From Eudorina sp. 2006-703-Eu-15 (Eukaryota; Chlorophyta; Chlorophyceae; Chlamydomonadales; Volvocaceae): DNA of 64,000 nucleotides. Location: positions 62,001 through 126,000 of the forward strand of contig BDSI01000049.1 of assembly GCA_003117195.1 (NCBI GenBank), given 5' to 3'. The notes below the pieces were generated by a model. That model made no database searches, was not told the origin of the DNA, and saw nothing but the letters and a program-made list of their open reading frames with translations. How positions within the stretch are numbered: the stretch's first letter is position 1; each line of letters starts with the position of its first letter. This document shows, piece by piece, positions 51,571-64,000 of the stretch. The position numbers were made by a program, and so were the translations under genes.

Positions 51571-52456
51571 ACACGTGTGGACATGCCCTGCACAGAATGT
51601 CCCCAGCGCGGCATCTTTGCCCTGATATCTGGCTGGTATGGTGCTTGATTCTACCCCAGAATCCTCCTAGTAGGGGCAAGCAGGAGGGCGCCAGGAAGAA
51701 ATCCCGTCCGCAACCCTTCGGTCGGCCCCCCCAGCAATCAAGGTCATTTTATTTGGCGCGCCAGCAGTGAAGGTTGCTGTTTCACATTGGTCCTTTATTT
51801 AACCTCGGCGAGATAGCACGTTTGGTCTGTCACACACGGCCAAACGGCTGCTGCTGCAATGCACGGGCATCTATCCCACAGGGTGGGGGGCCCACCCCCT
51901 TGGCCCAACACCCCGCCGTGGGTATGTAGGGATGGCCAGATGCGCCCCGATTGCGACCCAATATGGGGTCGCGATCGGTACACGCATACACGCACTTATT
52001 GCGTAGTGGACCAGCCATCCAGCAGCGCGGCATGCATAGCAGCACGAAAAGTTCGACACATTGATTGCGATATCGTTTTCTCAAATAAAGATAACAACTA
52101 ACATGCACTACGACAACATGCATTACGACCAAGCGCCCACTTTCCTGATTTCTGGCAACTACTGAACTCTGTCTGGTAACAAGCTAACAGCTGCCTGTAT
52201 TTAAACCATATTGCAAATAAATGCAAATTCATAAGTAGCGGAGTACACCTACCGAACTCTGTGCGTGCGCATGCACAAATAAATTGACCATGTCTGTTGA
52301 GTCAGCAGAAAACTATGCACGAATGGGGTGTTATTACGCTGTGTGCGGGTCATCACCAGGCACACTAAGCACCGGCGAGCGCCGGGGACTGTCACCGGAA
52401 GCGCAAGGCGGCAACGTCAGTCCGTCTGTCCTGCCGCGTTCCGCACTAGTGTGTAT
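51571..52456. other. Unassigned DNA
   Basis: No gene recognised on either strand. Confidence 0.4.
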
Positions 52457-52576
52457 TTATGTATTAATGTATAAATGGGGTGTGGGGAGCCCCTCAGGCT
52501 CGCTCAAACTTCCGAGACCCGCGAAAGTCGTCAGGTGGGTGGGCGCCATTTTCCTTCCGCGACTCGGAGCACTTAC

Positions 52577-52744
52577 TACGCTACAAACGTAGAATGTTGA
52601 GCAGTTGCCACAATAATTCGGCACCACAGCCAAGCCCTCTGCTGGGCAGCCGTTGTTAGCAGGGCAAGCGGGTAGTCCCTGCACGCATAAAGCTGCCACC
52701 ATACTAATTATAAAAATTAAGGTGTGCTCTGCCACATGTTGCAT
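52577..52744 (-). CDS. Putative first exon of a small secreted, Cys-rich protein
   Basis: 56 codons from ATG (52744) to a strong donor GTAAGT (52576-52571). A signal-peptide pattern (EHTLIFIISMVAALCVQG) is followed by CPANNGCPAEG...PNYCGNCSTFYVC, a spacing reminiscent of the start of a peritrophin-A type chitin-binding domain. Downstream exons on the reverse strand were not found, so the gene is incomplete or decayed. Without splicing the frame runs to 52457. Confidence 0.4.
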
Positions 52745-53837
52745 TCTGTCCGCGTAGGAAGCACAAAGGACGATGGCTGGGCCTGGCTGGACCGTAACCG
52801 ACTATTTACGCGCAGAGTTGTCCTGATTCGTCAGTTGATGCAACTATAAATAAAGTGCACGTAATGAAATGCGCGCTGTGCGTGAAATATAAGCTCGCGT
52901 TGGTTCGGAGCGGTCGGCCAGGGTAATCGAACATCAGGGAATACCCGGGTTTTCCAACGGAAAAGAGGGTTATGTCCCAGGGGATAGTTGGGCCTTATGT
53001 CGCACCCGTATGTGGGCCCCTGTACACTGTACAGGCGGTACGCGGATGCGAGGGACATCAAGAAAGGGGGGCATTCGCGTTCATTTGCGTCGGAGCACAT
53101 GGATGACCGAGCGAGGGACGTTGAGGAAATGCAGGGGTAGCGTCGGTTTTGGGCCGCACCACGATAAAGCGAATGAATTGCTTTGGGCTGAAAGGGTTGG
53201 GGTGCGCTTCCGGCATTTGGTTGGGTATGAGCGTCTTGGGACCAGTGAGGTACGCGTAACCAAGTAGGGGGTCGTAACCAAAGGGCGGGGCCCCCTACAA
53301 TCCGTACAGGCCGCTTGCTTTACAACGGAAACTCTGTTACCGCGCAAGAGTGTGAGAGTGAAAGGGTGCCATTGAGGGTGTCGTTGATGTTAGAGGTGGA
53401 TCGGGCGTGCATAGATTGAGCATGCTCAGCAGGTAGGATAGTCCTGAAACCAACCTGCAGTACGCGCAGCATCTGCATTCGCGGCCCAACGAGAGACATG
53501 GAGGAAATGAAGGCCCTTCGCCAGGTCGGTAAGCGCAACATTAGAGCGTAAACATGTGCATTGTACTGACAAGTTTTCGAGCGCGTTGCGCTCCGACGAC
53601 GAAGGGAGCGCGTTGCGGCAGTTCCTCGACGGAAAGGTGGCGCGACATGTACTTGCGAATAAGTAAGGGAGGCGTCCAGGAAGGAACGTCTCGATATCTG
53701 TTGTTGTATATTTGACGGCAATACATGTCGCAATACATGTCGCGATATCATGGTCAGGAGCAAAGATGTATACGTGTTAGTTTAGTAGTTTGCGTTGCAT
53801 AGTGACAAAACTCAGCTAAGTCTCACGGTAAGGCGTC
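52745..53837. other. Mostly unassigned DNA
   Basis: Short protein-like stretches occur (forward, ending ...RQFLDGKVARHVLANK stop near 53662, and DMEEMKALRQ near 53497-53525) but no consistent gene model. A lone TGAGCATGCTCA at 53417-53428 matches the palindrome of the satellite on the right. Confidence 0.4.
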
Positions 53838-54090
53838 CTACATAGAGTGCGACTATACAATAAGTGGCATCCCACTATATGTAGGACGCTACAACCAACG
53901 TACACTTATCAAAGGTCTAACAGCCCTATCGATAGCGTCCTACTATACGTAGGACACCACGAATAGTGGGATGCCATGAATACTGATACACCACAATACA
54001 ATTTCACCAAAGGTCAAACTGCTACAAACTGCTACATCCATGGCATCCCACTGTACGTAGGACACCACCTATAGTGAACTACCACAACTG
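53838..54090 (-). repeat. Interspersed repeat, uninterrupted copy (R2)
   Basis: Reverse complement is homologous to 12628-12837 joined to 14903-14938. Holds three GTCCTACGTA-TAGTGGGAT modules in inverted and direct orientation. Class unknown. Confidence 0.7.
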
Positions 54091-54379
54091 ACCTTCGGGC
54101 TGCCGGAGACCTGATATTCATTCTGACGGTAACTGTAATACTGCCATGATTACAGTTAGGACACTGGTCCTGGTAGCTGATTCTGGCGTCCGGTTGTTGC
54201 AGTTCGAACCGACGGTTGATGCGTCTCTGACATGTCAGACGCGCCATTACCGGGCTTGACTTCCGTTCGCCGCTGTGGACCTGGTGCATACAAGCACACT
54301 GAGACACAACAATCTAAACAATCGGTAGTTTTTACTACCACCATCAAGCGTGGTACTGTTGGTTCAGGTCCTTGTAGGG

Positions 54380-54670
54380 TGCACTAAGAACGCTTAAGAA
54401 CGCGTTAAGTACGCACTAAGAACGCTAAAGAACGCGTTTAGTACGCACTAAGAACGTTCGTTAAGTACGCACTAAGAACGCTTAAGAACCCTTAAGAACG
54501 CTTAAGAATCCCGTTAAGTATGGCACGTTAAGAATGCCTAAGTACGCTTAAGTATGGTGTATACTTAAAATGACCTAGATGACACCGTACTTCACCCATA
54601 CTTAACGCTCTTCCAGCGTTCCAGTTTCTATGGCTTAAGTACGCTTAAGTACGTACTTAAACCGCTTCTA
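54380..54670. repeat. TTAAG/TACGC-rich degenerate repeat patch
   Basis: Many short units such as CACTAAGAACGCTTAAGAACGC and CTTAAGTACG, including several CTTAAG palindromes. No fixed period. Lies directly left of the 159-bp satellite. Confidence 0.75.
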
Positions 54671-54684
54671 TTCTGGTAGGGCGC

Positions 54685-57600
54685 CCGCGCGGGCGGCTTC
54701 CCCATACGAAACTCTGAGCATGCTCAGGACCGTTGATCTGCATGGCTACACGAACCCCATGCCTGACCGCCCGCCCAGGTGCGCTATCAGTCGAAAACGT
54801 CATAACATGGTCCCATATATTTGTTGATGCGATTGGGGCGGACGGCTACCTCACGGATGGACACACAAAACTCTGAGCATGCTCAGGACCGTTGATCTGC
54901 ACGGCTACACGAACCCCATGCTTGACTGCCTGCCCAGGTGCGCTATCAGTCGGGAACGTCATCATGTGGTCCCATATATGTGTTGATGCCATTGGGGCGG
55001 GCGGCTACCCATCGGATAGACAAACGAAAATCTGAGCATGCTCAGGACCGTACGTTGATCTGCATGGCTACCATGCGAGACTGCCTGCCCAGGTGCGCTA
55101 TCAGTCGGAAACTTCATTACAGGGTCCCATATATGTGTTGATGCCATTGGGGCGGGCGGCTACCGCACGGATGGACATACGAAAATCTGAGCATGCTCAG
55201 GACCGTTGATCTGCATGGCTACACGAACCCCATGCTTGACTGCCTGCCCAGGTGCGCTATCAGTCGGAAACGTCATCATGTGGTCCCATATATGTGTTGA
55301 TGCCATTGGGGCGGGCGGCTACCCATCGGATAGACAAACGAAAATCTGAGCATGCTCAGGACCGTTGATCTGCATGGCTACACGAACCCCATGCGAGACT
55401 GCCTGCCCAGGTTCGCTATCAGTCGGAAACTTCATTACAGGGTCCCATATATGTGTTGATGCCATTGGGGCGGGCGGCTACCGCACGGATGGACATACGA
55501 AAATCTGAGCATGCTCAGGACCGTTGATCTGCACGGCTACACGAACCCCATGCTGGACTGCCTGCCCAGGTGCGCTACCAGTCGGAAACGTCATTACAGT
55601 GTCCCATATATGTGTTGATGCCATTGGGGGGCGGCTGCCCATCGGAATGACATACGAAAATCTGAGCATGCTCAGGACCGTTGATCTGCACGGCTACACG
55701 AACCCCATGCTTGACTGCCTGCCCAGCGAGGTGCGCTATCAGTCGGAAACGTCATCATGTGGTCCCATATATGTGTTGATGCCGTTGGGGCGGGCGGCTA
55801 CCCATCGGATAGACAAACGAAAATCTGAGCATGCTCAGGACCGTTGATCTGCACGGCTACACGAACCCCATGCGAGACTGCCTGCCCAGGTGCGCTATCA
55901 GTCGGAAACTTCATTACAGGGTCCCATATATGTGTTGATGCCATTGGGGCGGGCGGCTACCGCACGGATGGACATACGAAAATCTGAGCATGCTCAGGAC
56001 CGTTGATCTGCACGGCTACACGAACCCCATGCTTGACTGCCTGCCCAGGTGCGCTACCAGTCGGAAACGTCATTACAGTGTCCCATATATGTGTTGATGC
56101 CATTGGGGGGGCGGCTGCCCATCGGAATGACATACGAAAATCTGAGCATGCTCAGGACCGTTGATCTGCACGGATACGCGAACCCCATGCTTGACTGCCT
56201 GCCCAGGTGCGCTATCAGTCGGAAACGTCATTACAGTGTCCCATATACGTGTTGATGCCGTTGGGGCGGGCGGCTACCGCACGGATGGACATACGAAAAT
56301 CTGAGCATGCTCAGGACCGTTGATCTGCACGGCTACATGAACCCCATGCGTGACTGCCTGCCCAGTTGCGCTATCAGTCGGAAACGTCATAACATGGTCC
56401 CATACATGTGTTGATGCCGTTGGGGCGGGCGGCTACCCCACGGATGGACATACGAAAATCTGAGCATGCTCAGGACCGTTGATCTGCATGGCTACACGAA
56501 CCCCATGCCTGACCGCCCGCCCAGGTGCGCTATCAGTCGGAAACGTCATAACATGGTTCCATATATGTGTTGATGCGATTGGGGCGGGCGGCTACCTCAC
56601 GGATGGACATACGAAAATCTGAGCATGCTCAGGACCGTTGATCTGCATGGCTACATGAACCCCATGCCTGACCGCCCGCCCAGATGCGCTATCAGTCGAA
56701 AACGTCATAACATGATCCCATATATGTGTTGATGTCATTGGGGCGGGCGGCTACCCCACGGATGGACATACGAAAATCTGAGCATGCTCAGGACCCTTGA
56801 TCTGCACGGCTACGCGAACCCCATGCTTGACTGCCTGCCCAGGTGCGCTATCAGTCGGAAACGTCATTACAGTGTCCCATATACGTGTTGATGCCGTTGG
56901 GGCGGGCGGCTACCGCACGGATGGACATACGAAAATCTGAGCATGCTCAGGACCGTTGATCTGCACGGCTACATGAACCCCATGCGTGACTGCCTGCCCA
57001 GTTGCGCTATCAGTCGGAAACGTCATAACATGGTCCCATACATGTGTTGATGCCGTTGGGGCGGGCGGCTACCCCACGGATGGACATACGAAAATCTGAG
57101 CATGCTCAGGACCGTTGATCTGCACGGCTACATGAACCCCATGCGTGACTGCCTGCCCAGGTGCGCTATCAGTCGGAAACGTCATAACATGGTCCCATAC
57201 ATGTGTTGATGCCGTTGGGGCGGGCGGCTACCCCACGGATGGACATACGAAAATCTGAGCATGCTCAGGACCGTTGATCTGCATGGCTACACGAACCCCA
57301 TGCCTGACCGCCCGCCCAGGTGCGCTATCAGTCGGAAACGTCATAACATGGTTCCATATATGTGTTGATGCGATTGGGGCGGGCGGCTACCGCACGGATG
57401 GACATACGAAAATCTGAGCATGCTCAGGACCGTTGATCTGCATGGCTACACGAACCCCATGCTTGACTGCCTGCCCAGGTGCGCTATCAGTCGGAAACGT
57501 CATCATGTGGTCCCATATATGTGTTGATGCCATTGGGGCGGGCGGCTACCCATCGGATAGACAAACGAAAATCTGAGCATGCTCAGGACCGTTGATCTGC

Positions 57601-60600
57601 ATGGCTACACGAACCCCATGCGAGACTGCCTGCCCAGGTTCGCTATCAGTCGGAAACTTCATTACAGGGTCCCATATATGTGTTGATGCCATTGGGGCGG
57701 GCGGCTACCGCACGGATGGACATACGAAAATCTGAGCATGCTCAGGACCGTTGATCTGCACGGCTACACGAACCCCATGCTGGACTGCCTGCCCAGGTGC
57801 GCTACCAGTCGGAAACGTCATTACAGTGTCCCATATATGTGTTGATGCCATTGGGGGGGCGGCTGCCCATCGGAATGACATACGAAAATCTGAGCATGCT
57901 CAGGACCGTTGATCTGCACGGCTACACGAACCCCATGCTTGACTGCCTGCCCAGCGAGGTGCGCTATCAGTCGGAAACGTCATCATGTGGTCCCATATAT
58001 GTGTTGATGCCATTGGGGCGGGCGGCTACCCATCGGATAGACAAACGAAAATCTGAGCATGCTCAGGACCGTTGATCTGCATGGCTACACGAACCCCATA
58101 TGAGACTGCCTGCCCAGGTGCGCTATCAGTCGGAAACTTCATTACAGGGTCCCATATATGTGTTGATGCCATTGGGGCGGGCGGCTACCGCACGGATGGA
58201 CATACGAAAATCTGAGCATGCTCAGGACCGTTGATCTGCACGGCTACACGAACCCCATGCTTGACTGCCTGCCCAGGTGCGCTACCAGTCGGAAACGTCA
58301 TTACAGTGTCCCATATATGTGTTGATGCCATTGGGGGGGCGGCTGCCCATCGGAATGACATACGAAAATCTGAGCATGCTCAGGACCGTTGATCTGCACG
58401 GCTACGCGAACCCCATGCTTGACTGCCTGCCCAGGTGCGCTATCAGTCGGAAACGTCATTACAGTGTCCCATATACGTGTTGATGCCGTTGGGGCGGGCG
58501 GCTACCGCACGGATGGACATACGAAAATCTGAGCATGCTCAGGACCGTTGATCTGCACGGCTACATGAACCCCATGCGTGACTGCCTGCCCAGGTGCGCT
58601 ATCAGTCGGAAACGTCATAACATGGTCCCATACATGTGTTGATGCCGTTGGGGCGGGCGGCTACCCCACGGATGGACATACGAAAATCTGAGCATGCTCA
58701 GGACCGTTGATCTGCATGGCTACACGAACCCCATGCCTGACCGCCCGCCCAGGTGCGCTATCAGTCGGAAACGTCATAACATGGTTCCATATATGTGTTG
58801 ATGCGATTGGGGCGGGCGGCTACCTCACGGATGGACATACGAAAATCTGAGCATGCTCAGGACCGTTGATCTGCATGGCTACATGAACCCCATGCCTGAC
58901 CAACCGCCCAGATGCGCTATCAGTCGAAAACGTCATAACATGATCCCATATATGTGTTGATGTCATTGGGGCGGGCGGCTACCCCACGGATGGACATACG
59001 AAAATCTGAGCATGCTCAGGACCGTTGATCTGCACGGCTACGCGAACCCCATGCTTGACTGCCTGCCCAGGTGCGCTATCAGTCGGAAACGTCATTACAG
59101 TGTCCCATATACGTGTTGATGCCGTTGGGCGGGCGGCTACCGCACGGATGGACATACGAAAATCTGAGCATGCTCAGGACCGTTGATCTGCACGGCTACA
59201 TGAACCCCATGCGTGACTGCCTGCCCAGGTGCGCTATCAGTCGGAAACGTCATAACATGGTCCCATACATGTGTTGATGCCGTTGGGGCGGGCGGCTACC
59301 GCACGGATGGACATACGAAAATCTGAGCATGCTCAGGACCGTTGATCTGCACGGCTACATGAACCCCATGCGTGACTGCCTGCCCAGTTGCGCTATCAGT
59401 CGGAAACGTCATAACATGGTCCCATACATGTGTTGATGCCGTTGGGGCGGGCGGCTACCCCACGGATGGACATACGAAAATCTGAGCATGCTCAGGACCG
59501 TTGATCTGCATGGCTACACGAACCCCATGCCTGACCGCCCGCCCAGGTGCGCTATCAGTCGGAAACGTCATAACATGGTTCCATATATGTGTTGATGCGA
59601 TTGGGGCGGGCGGCTACCTCACGGATGGACATACGAAAATCTGAGCATGCTCAGGACCGTTGATCTGCATGGCTACACGAACCCCATGCCTGACCGCCCG
59701 CCCAGGTGCGCTATCAGTCGAAAACGTCATAACATGATCCCATATATGTGTTGATGTCATTGGGGCGGGCGGCTACCCCACGGATGGACATACGAAAATC
59801 TGAGCATGCTCAGGACCGTTGATCTGCATGGCTACATGAACCCCATGCGTGACTGCCTGCCCAGTTGCGCTATCAGTCGGAAACGTCATAACATGGTCCC
59901 ATACATGTGTTGATGCCGTTGGGGCGGGCGGCTACCCCACGGATGGACATACGAAAATCTGAGCATGCTCAGGACCGTTGATCTGCATGGCTACACGAAC
60001 CCCATGCCTGACCGCCCGCCCAGGTGCGCTATCAGTCGGAAACGTCATAACATGGTTCCATATATGTGTTGATGCGATTGGGGCGGGCGGCTACCTCACG
60101 GATGGACATACGAAAATCTGAGCATGCTCAGGACCGTTGATCTGCATGGCTACACGAACCCCATGCCTGACCGCCCGCCCAGGTGCGCTATCAGTCGAAA
60201 ACGTCATAACATGATCCCATATATGTGTTGATGTCATTGGGGCGGGCGGCTACCCCACGGATGGATATACGAAAATCTGAGCATGCTCAGGACCGTTGAT
60301 CTGCACGGCTACGCGAACCCCATGCTTGACTGCCTGCCCAGGTGCGCTATCAGTCGGAAACGTCATAACATGGTCCCATACATGTGTTGATGCCGTTGGG
60401 GCGGGCGGCTACCCCACGGATGGACATACGAAAATCTGAGCATGCTCAGGACCGTTGATCTGCACGGCTACATGAACCCCATGCGTGACTGCCTGCCCAG
60501 TTGCGCTATCAGTCGGAAACGTCATAACATGGTCCCATACATGTGTTGATGCCGTTGGGGCGGGCGGCTACCCCACGGATGGACATACGAAAATCTGAGC

Positions 60601-63600
60601 ATGCTCAGGACCGTTGATCTGCATGGCTACACGAACCCCATGCCTGACCGCCCGCCCAGGTGCGCTATCAGTCGGAAACGTCATAACATGGTTCCATATA
60701 TGTGTTGATGCGATTGGGGCGGGCGGCTACCTCACGGATGGACATACGAAAATCTGAGCATGCTCAGGACCGTTGATCTGCATGGCTACACGAACCCCAT
60801 GCCTGACCGCCCGCCCAGGTGCTCTATCAGTCGAAAACGTCATAACATGGTCCCATATATGTGTTGATGTCATTGGGGCGGGCGGCTACCCCACGGATGG
60901 ACATACGAAAATCTGAGCATGCTCAGGACCGTTGATCTGCATGGCTACACGAACCCCATGCCTGACCGCCCGCCCAGGTGCGCTATCAGTCGAAAACGTC
61001 ATAACATGATCCCATATATGTGTTGATGTCATTGGGGCGGGCGGCTACCCCACGGATGGATATACGAAAATCTGAGCATGCTCAGGACCGTTGATCTGCA
61101 CGGCTACGCGAACCCCATGCTTGACTGCCTGCCCAGGTGCGCTATCAGTCGGAAACGTCATAACATGGTCCCATACATGTGTTGATGCCGTTGGGGCGGG
61201 CGGCTACCGCACGGATGGACATACGAAAATCTGAGCATGCTCAGGACCGTTGATCTGCACGGCTACATGAACCCCATGCGTGACTGCCTGCCCAGTTGCG
61301 CTATCAGTCGGAAACGTCATAACATGGTCCCATACATGTGTTGATGCCGTTGGGGCGGGCGGCTACCCCACGGATGGACATACGAAAATCTGAGCATGCT
61401 CAGGACCGTTGATCTGCATGGCTACACGAACCCCATGCCTGACCGCCCGCCCAGGTGCGCTATCAGTCGGAAACGTCATAACATGGTTCCATATATGTGT
61501 TGATGCGATTGGGGCGGGCGGCTACCTCACGGATGGACATACGAAAATCTTAGCATGCTCAGGACCGTTGATCTGCATGGCTACACGAACCCCATGCCTG
61601 ACCGCCCGCCCAGGTGCTCTATCAGTCGAAAACGTCATAACATGGTCCCATATATGTGTTGATGTCATTGGGGCGGGCGGCTACCCCACGGATGGACATA
61701 CGAAAATCTGAGCATGCTCAGGACCGTTGATCTGCATGGCTACACGAACCCCATGCCTGACCGCCCGCCCAGGTGCGCTATCAGTCGAAAACGTCATAAC
61801 ATGATCCCATATATGTGTTGATGTCATTGGGGCGGGCGGCTACCGCACGGATGGACATACGAAAATCTGAGCATGCTCAGGACCGTTGATCTGCACGGCT
61901 ACATGAACCCCATGCGTGACTGCCTGCCCAGGTGCGCTATCAGTCGGAAACGTCATAACATGGTCCCATACATGTGTTGATGCCGTTGGGGCGGGCGGCT
62001 ACCGCACGGATGGACATACGAAAATCTGAGCATGCTCAGGACCGTTGATCTGCACGGCTACATGAACCCCATGCGTGACTGCCTGCCCAGTTGCGCTATC
62101 AGTCGGAAACGTCATAACATGGTCCCATACATGTGTTGATGCCGTTGGGGCGGGCGGCTACCCCACGGATGGACATACGAAAATCTGAGCATGCTCAGGA
62201 CCGTTGATCTGCATGGCTACACGAACCCCATGCCTGACCGCCCGCCCAGGTGCGCTATCAGTCGGAAACGTCATAACATGGTTCCATATATGTGTTGATG
62301 CGATTGGGGCGGGCGGCTACCTCACGGATGGACATACGAAAATCTGAGCATGCTCAGGACCGTTGATCTGCATGGCTACACGAACCCCATGCCTGACCGC
62401 CCGCCCAGGTGCGCTATCAGTCGAAAACGTCATAACATGATCCCATATATGTGTTGATGTCATTGGGGCGGGCGGCTACCCCACGGATGGACATACGAAA
62501 ATCTGAGCATGCTCAGGACCGTTGATCTGCACGGCTACGCGAACCCCATGCTTGACTGCCTGCCCAGGTGCGCTATCAGTCGGAAACGTCATTACAGTGT
62601 CCCATATACGTGTTGATGCCGTTGGGGCGGGCGGCTACCGCACGGATGGACATACGAAAATCTGAGCATGCTCAGGACCGTTGATCTGCATGGCTACATG
62701 AACCCCATGCGTGACTGCCTGCCCAGTTGCGCTATCAGTCGGAAACGTCATAACATGGTCCCATACATGTGTTGATGCCGTTGGGGCGGGCGGCTACCCC
62801 ACGGATGGACATACGAAAATCTGAGCATGCTCAGGACCGTTGATCTGCATGGCTACACGAACCCCATGCCTGACCGCCCGCCCAGGTGCGCTATCAGTCG
62901 GAAACGTCATAACATGGTTCCATATATGTGTTGATGCGATTGGGGCGGGCGGCTACCTCACGGATGGACATACGAAAATCTGAGCATGCTCAGGACCGTT
63001 GATCTGCATGGCTACACGAACCCCATGCCTGACCGCCCGCCCAGGTGCGCTATCAGTCGAAAACGTCATAACATGATCCCATATATGTGTTGATGTCATT
63101 GGGGCGGGCGGCTACCCCACGGATGGATATACGAAAATCTGAGCATGCTCAGGACCGTTGATCTGCACGGCTACGCGAACCCCATGCTTGACTGCCTGCC
63201 CAGGTGCGCTATCAGTCGGAAACGTCATAACATGGTCCCATACATGTGTTGATGCCGTTGGGGCGGGCGGCTACCGCACGGATGGACATACGAAAATCTG
63301 AGCATGCTCAGGACCGTTGATCTGCACGGCTACATGAACCCCATGCGTGACTGCCTGCCCAGTTGCGCTATCAGTCGGAAACGTCATAACATGGTCCCAT
63401 ACATGTGTTGATGCCGTTGGGGCGGGCGGCTACCCCACGGATGGACATACGAAAATCTGAGCATGCTCAGGACCGTTGATCTGCATGGCTACACGAACCC
63501 CATGCCTGACCGCCCGCCCAGGTGCGCTATCAGTCGGAAACGTCATAACATGGTTCCATATATGTGTTGATGCGATTGGGGCGGGCGGCTACCTCACGGA

Positions 63601-64000
63601 TGGACATACGAAAATCTGAGCATGCTCAGGACCGTTGATCTGCATGGCTACACGAACCCCATGCCTGACCGCCCGCCCAGGTGCTCTATCAGTCGAAAAC
63701 GTCATAACATGGTCCCATATATGTGTTGATGTCATTGGGGCGGGCGGCTACCCCACGGATGGACATACGAAAATCTGAGCATGCTCAGGACCGTTGATCT
63801 GCATGGCTACACGAACCCCATGCGAGACTGCCTGCCCAGGTGCGCTATCAGTCGGAAACGTCATAACATGGTCCCATACATGTGTTGATGCCGTTGGGGC
63901 GGGCGGCTTCCCCACGGATGGACATACGAAAATCTGAGCATGCTCAGGACCGTTGATCTGCATGGCTACACGAACCCCATGCCTGACCGCCCGCCCAGGT
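54685..64000. repeat. 159-bp satellite array, about 58 monomers, open at right edge
   Basis: Monomers step 155-160 bp (GAGCATGCTCAGG at 54716, 54875, 55034, 55189...). The core GAAAATCTGAGCATGCTCAGGACCGTTGATCTGCA is nearly invariant and centred on the 12-bp palindrome TGAGCATGCTCA; other parts vary between defined monomer types. Higher-order repeats: a block of 14 monomers (about 2,228 bp) is repeated (for example 55189 and 57416; 56049 and 58277). Further right, the marker ATGATCCC recurs at steps of 794, 477, 795, 795, 636 and 636 bp (5, 3, 5, 5, 4 and 4 monomers). ORFs inside are by-products. No interspersed genes. Confidence 0.97.

Noticed and set aside
53320..53763. 147-aa reverse-strand ORF
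   Set aside because: Composition is not protein-like, no motif, and a forward frame in the same stretch looks as good.
54685..64000. CRISPR-like regular array or repeated small genes (MRYQSETS... frames)
   Set aside because: Whole 159-bp units are homologous with no unique spacers and the genome is eukaryotic; ORFs are by-products of the satellite.

Overview
The window looks like nuclear DNA of a volvocine (chlamydomonadalean) green alga. The evidence is a pherophorin-type extracellular-matrix gene with an [14 protein letters not shown] rod (48905-50991), a Dualen/RandI-type LINE with two endonuclease types, short GT-AG introns, TGTAA polyadenylation motifs and a small TTTAGGG telomere-type patch. 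No species is assigned. By eye roughly three quarters of the window is mobile or tandemly repeated DNA, consistent with a heterochromatic, pericentromeric or subtelomeric setting.

Layout. 1-780: 5' end (reverse strand) of a Ty3/gypsy-like element with a 383-bp LTR. 781-3968: a 191-bp satellite, interrupted by gypsy chromovirus copy 1 (3969-11737, reverse strand, TSD GGGCA) and continuing as decayed monomers to about 11990. 11991-17352: a low-copy island. It holds a spliced gene with a possible RPA70N-like OB fold, a Q-rich reverse-strand ORF, and a spliced gene for a CRESS/replitron-like HUH endonuclease (Rep) followed by a run of about ten DNA hairpins and a probable Rep C-terminal exon. 18003-18262: a (CA)n tract. 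18624-38864: LINE copy A (reverse strand, 13-bp TSD), split by gypsy copy 2 (22281-30036, forward strand, TSD CCATG, LTRs identical by eye). 40369-47834: LINE copy B (5'-truncated, 16-bp TSD), carrying a hAT-type MITE and lying between two more MITEs of the same family. 48905-50991: the pherophorin gene. 51000-54680: mostly unassigned DNA with a minisatellite, one secreted-protein exon, a second copy of an interspersed repeat and a TTAAG-rich patch. 54685-64000: about 58 copies of a 159-bp satellite with higher-order structure, open at the window edge.

How the parts work together. The gypsy elements encode Gag, then in the same frame after a single UAG a Pol with an N-terminal Dam-methylase-like domain, aspartic protease, RT, RNase H, DD35E integrase and chromodomain. 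The LINE reads as one very long polyprotein. Its N-terminal third has a signal peptide, N-glycosylation sequons and hydrophobic segments (envelope-like layout), followed by a Josephin-like cysteine protease, APE endonuclease, RT, RNase H and a restriction-like endonuclease. Both LINE copies are broken. Gypsy copy 2 appears intact and is the youngest insertion, because it interrupts LINE A.

The most interesting candidates are the LINE N-terminal module, and the Rep gene with its hairpin array and a neighbouring possible RPA-like gene. Several single-base frame breaks (copy 1 pol, pherophorin, Rep, RPA-like gene) could be decay or assembly errors and cannot be separated here.
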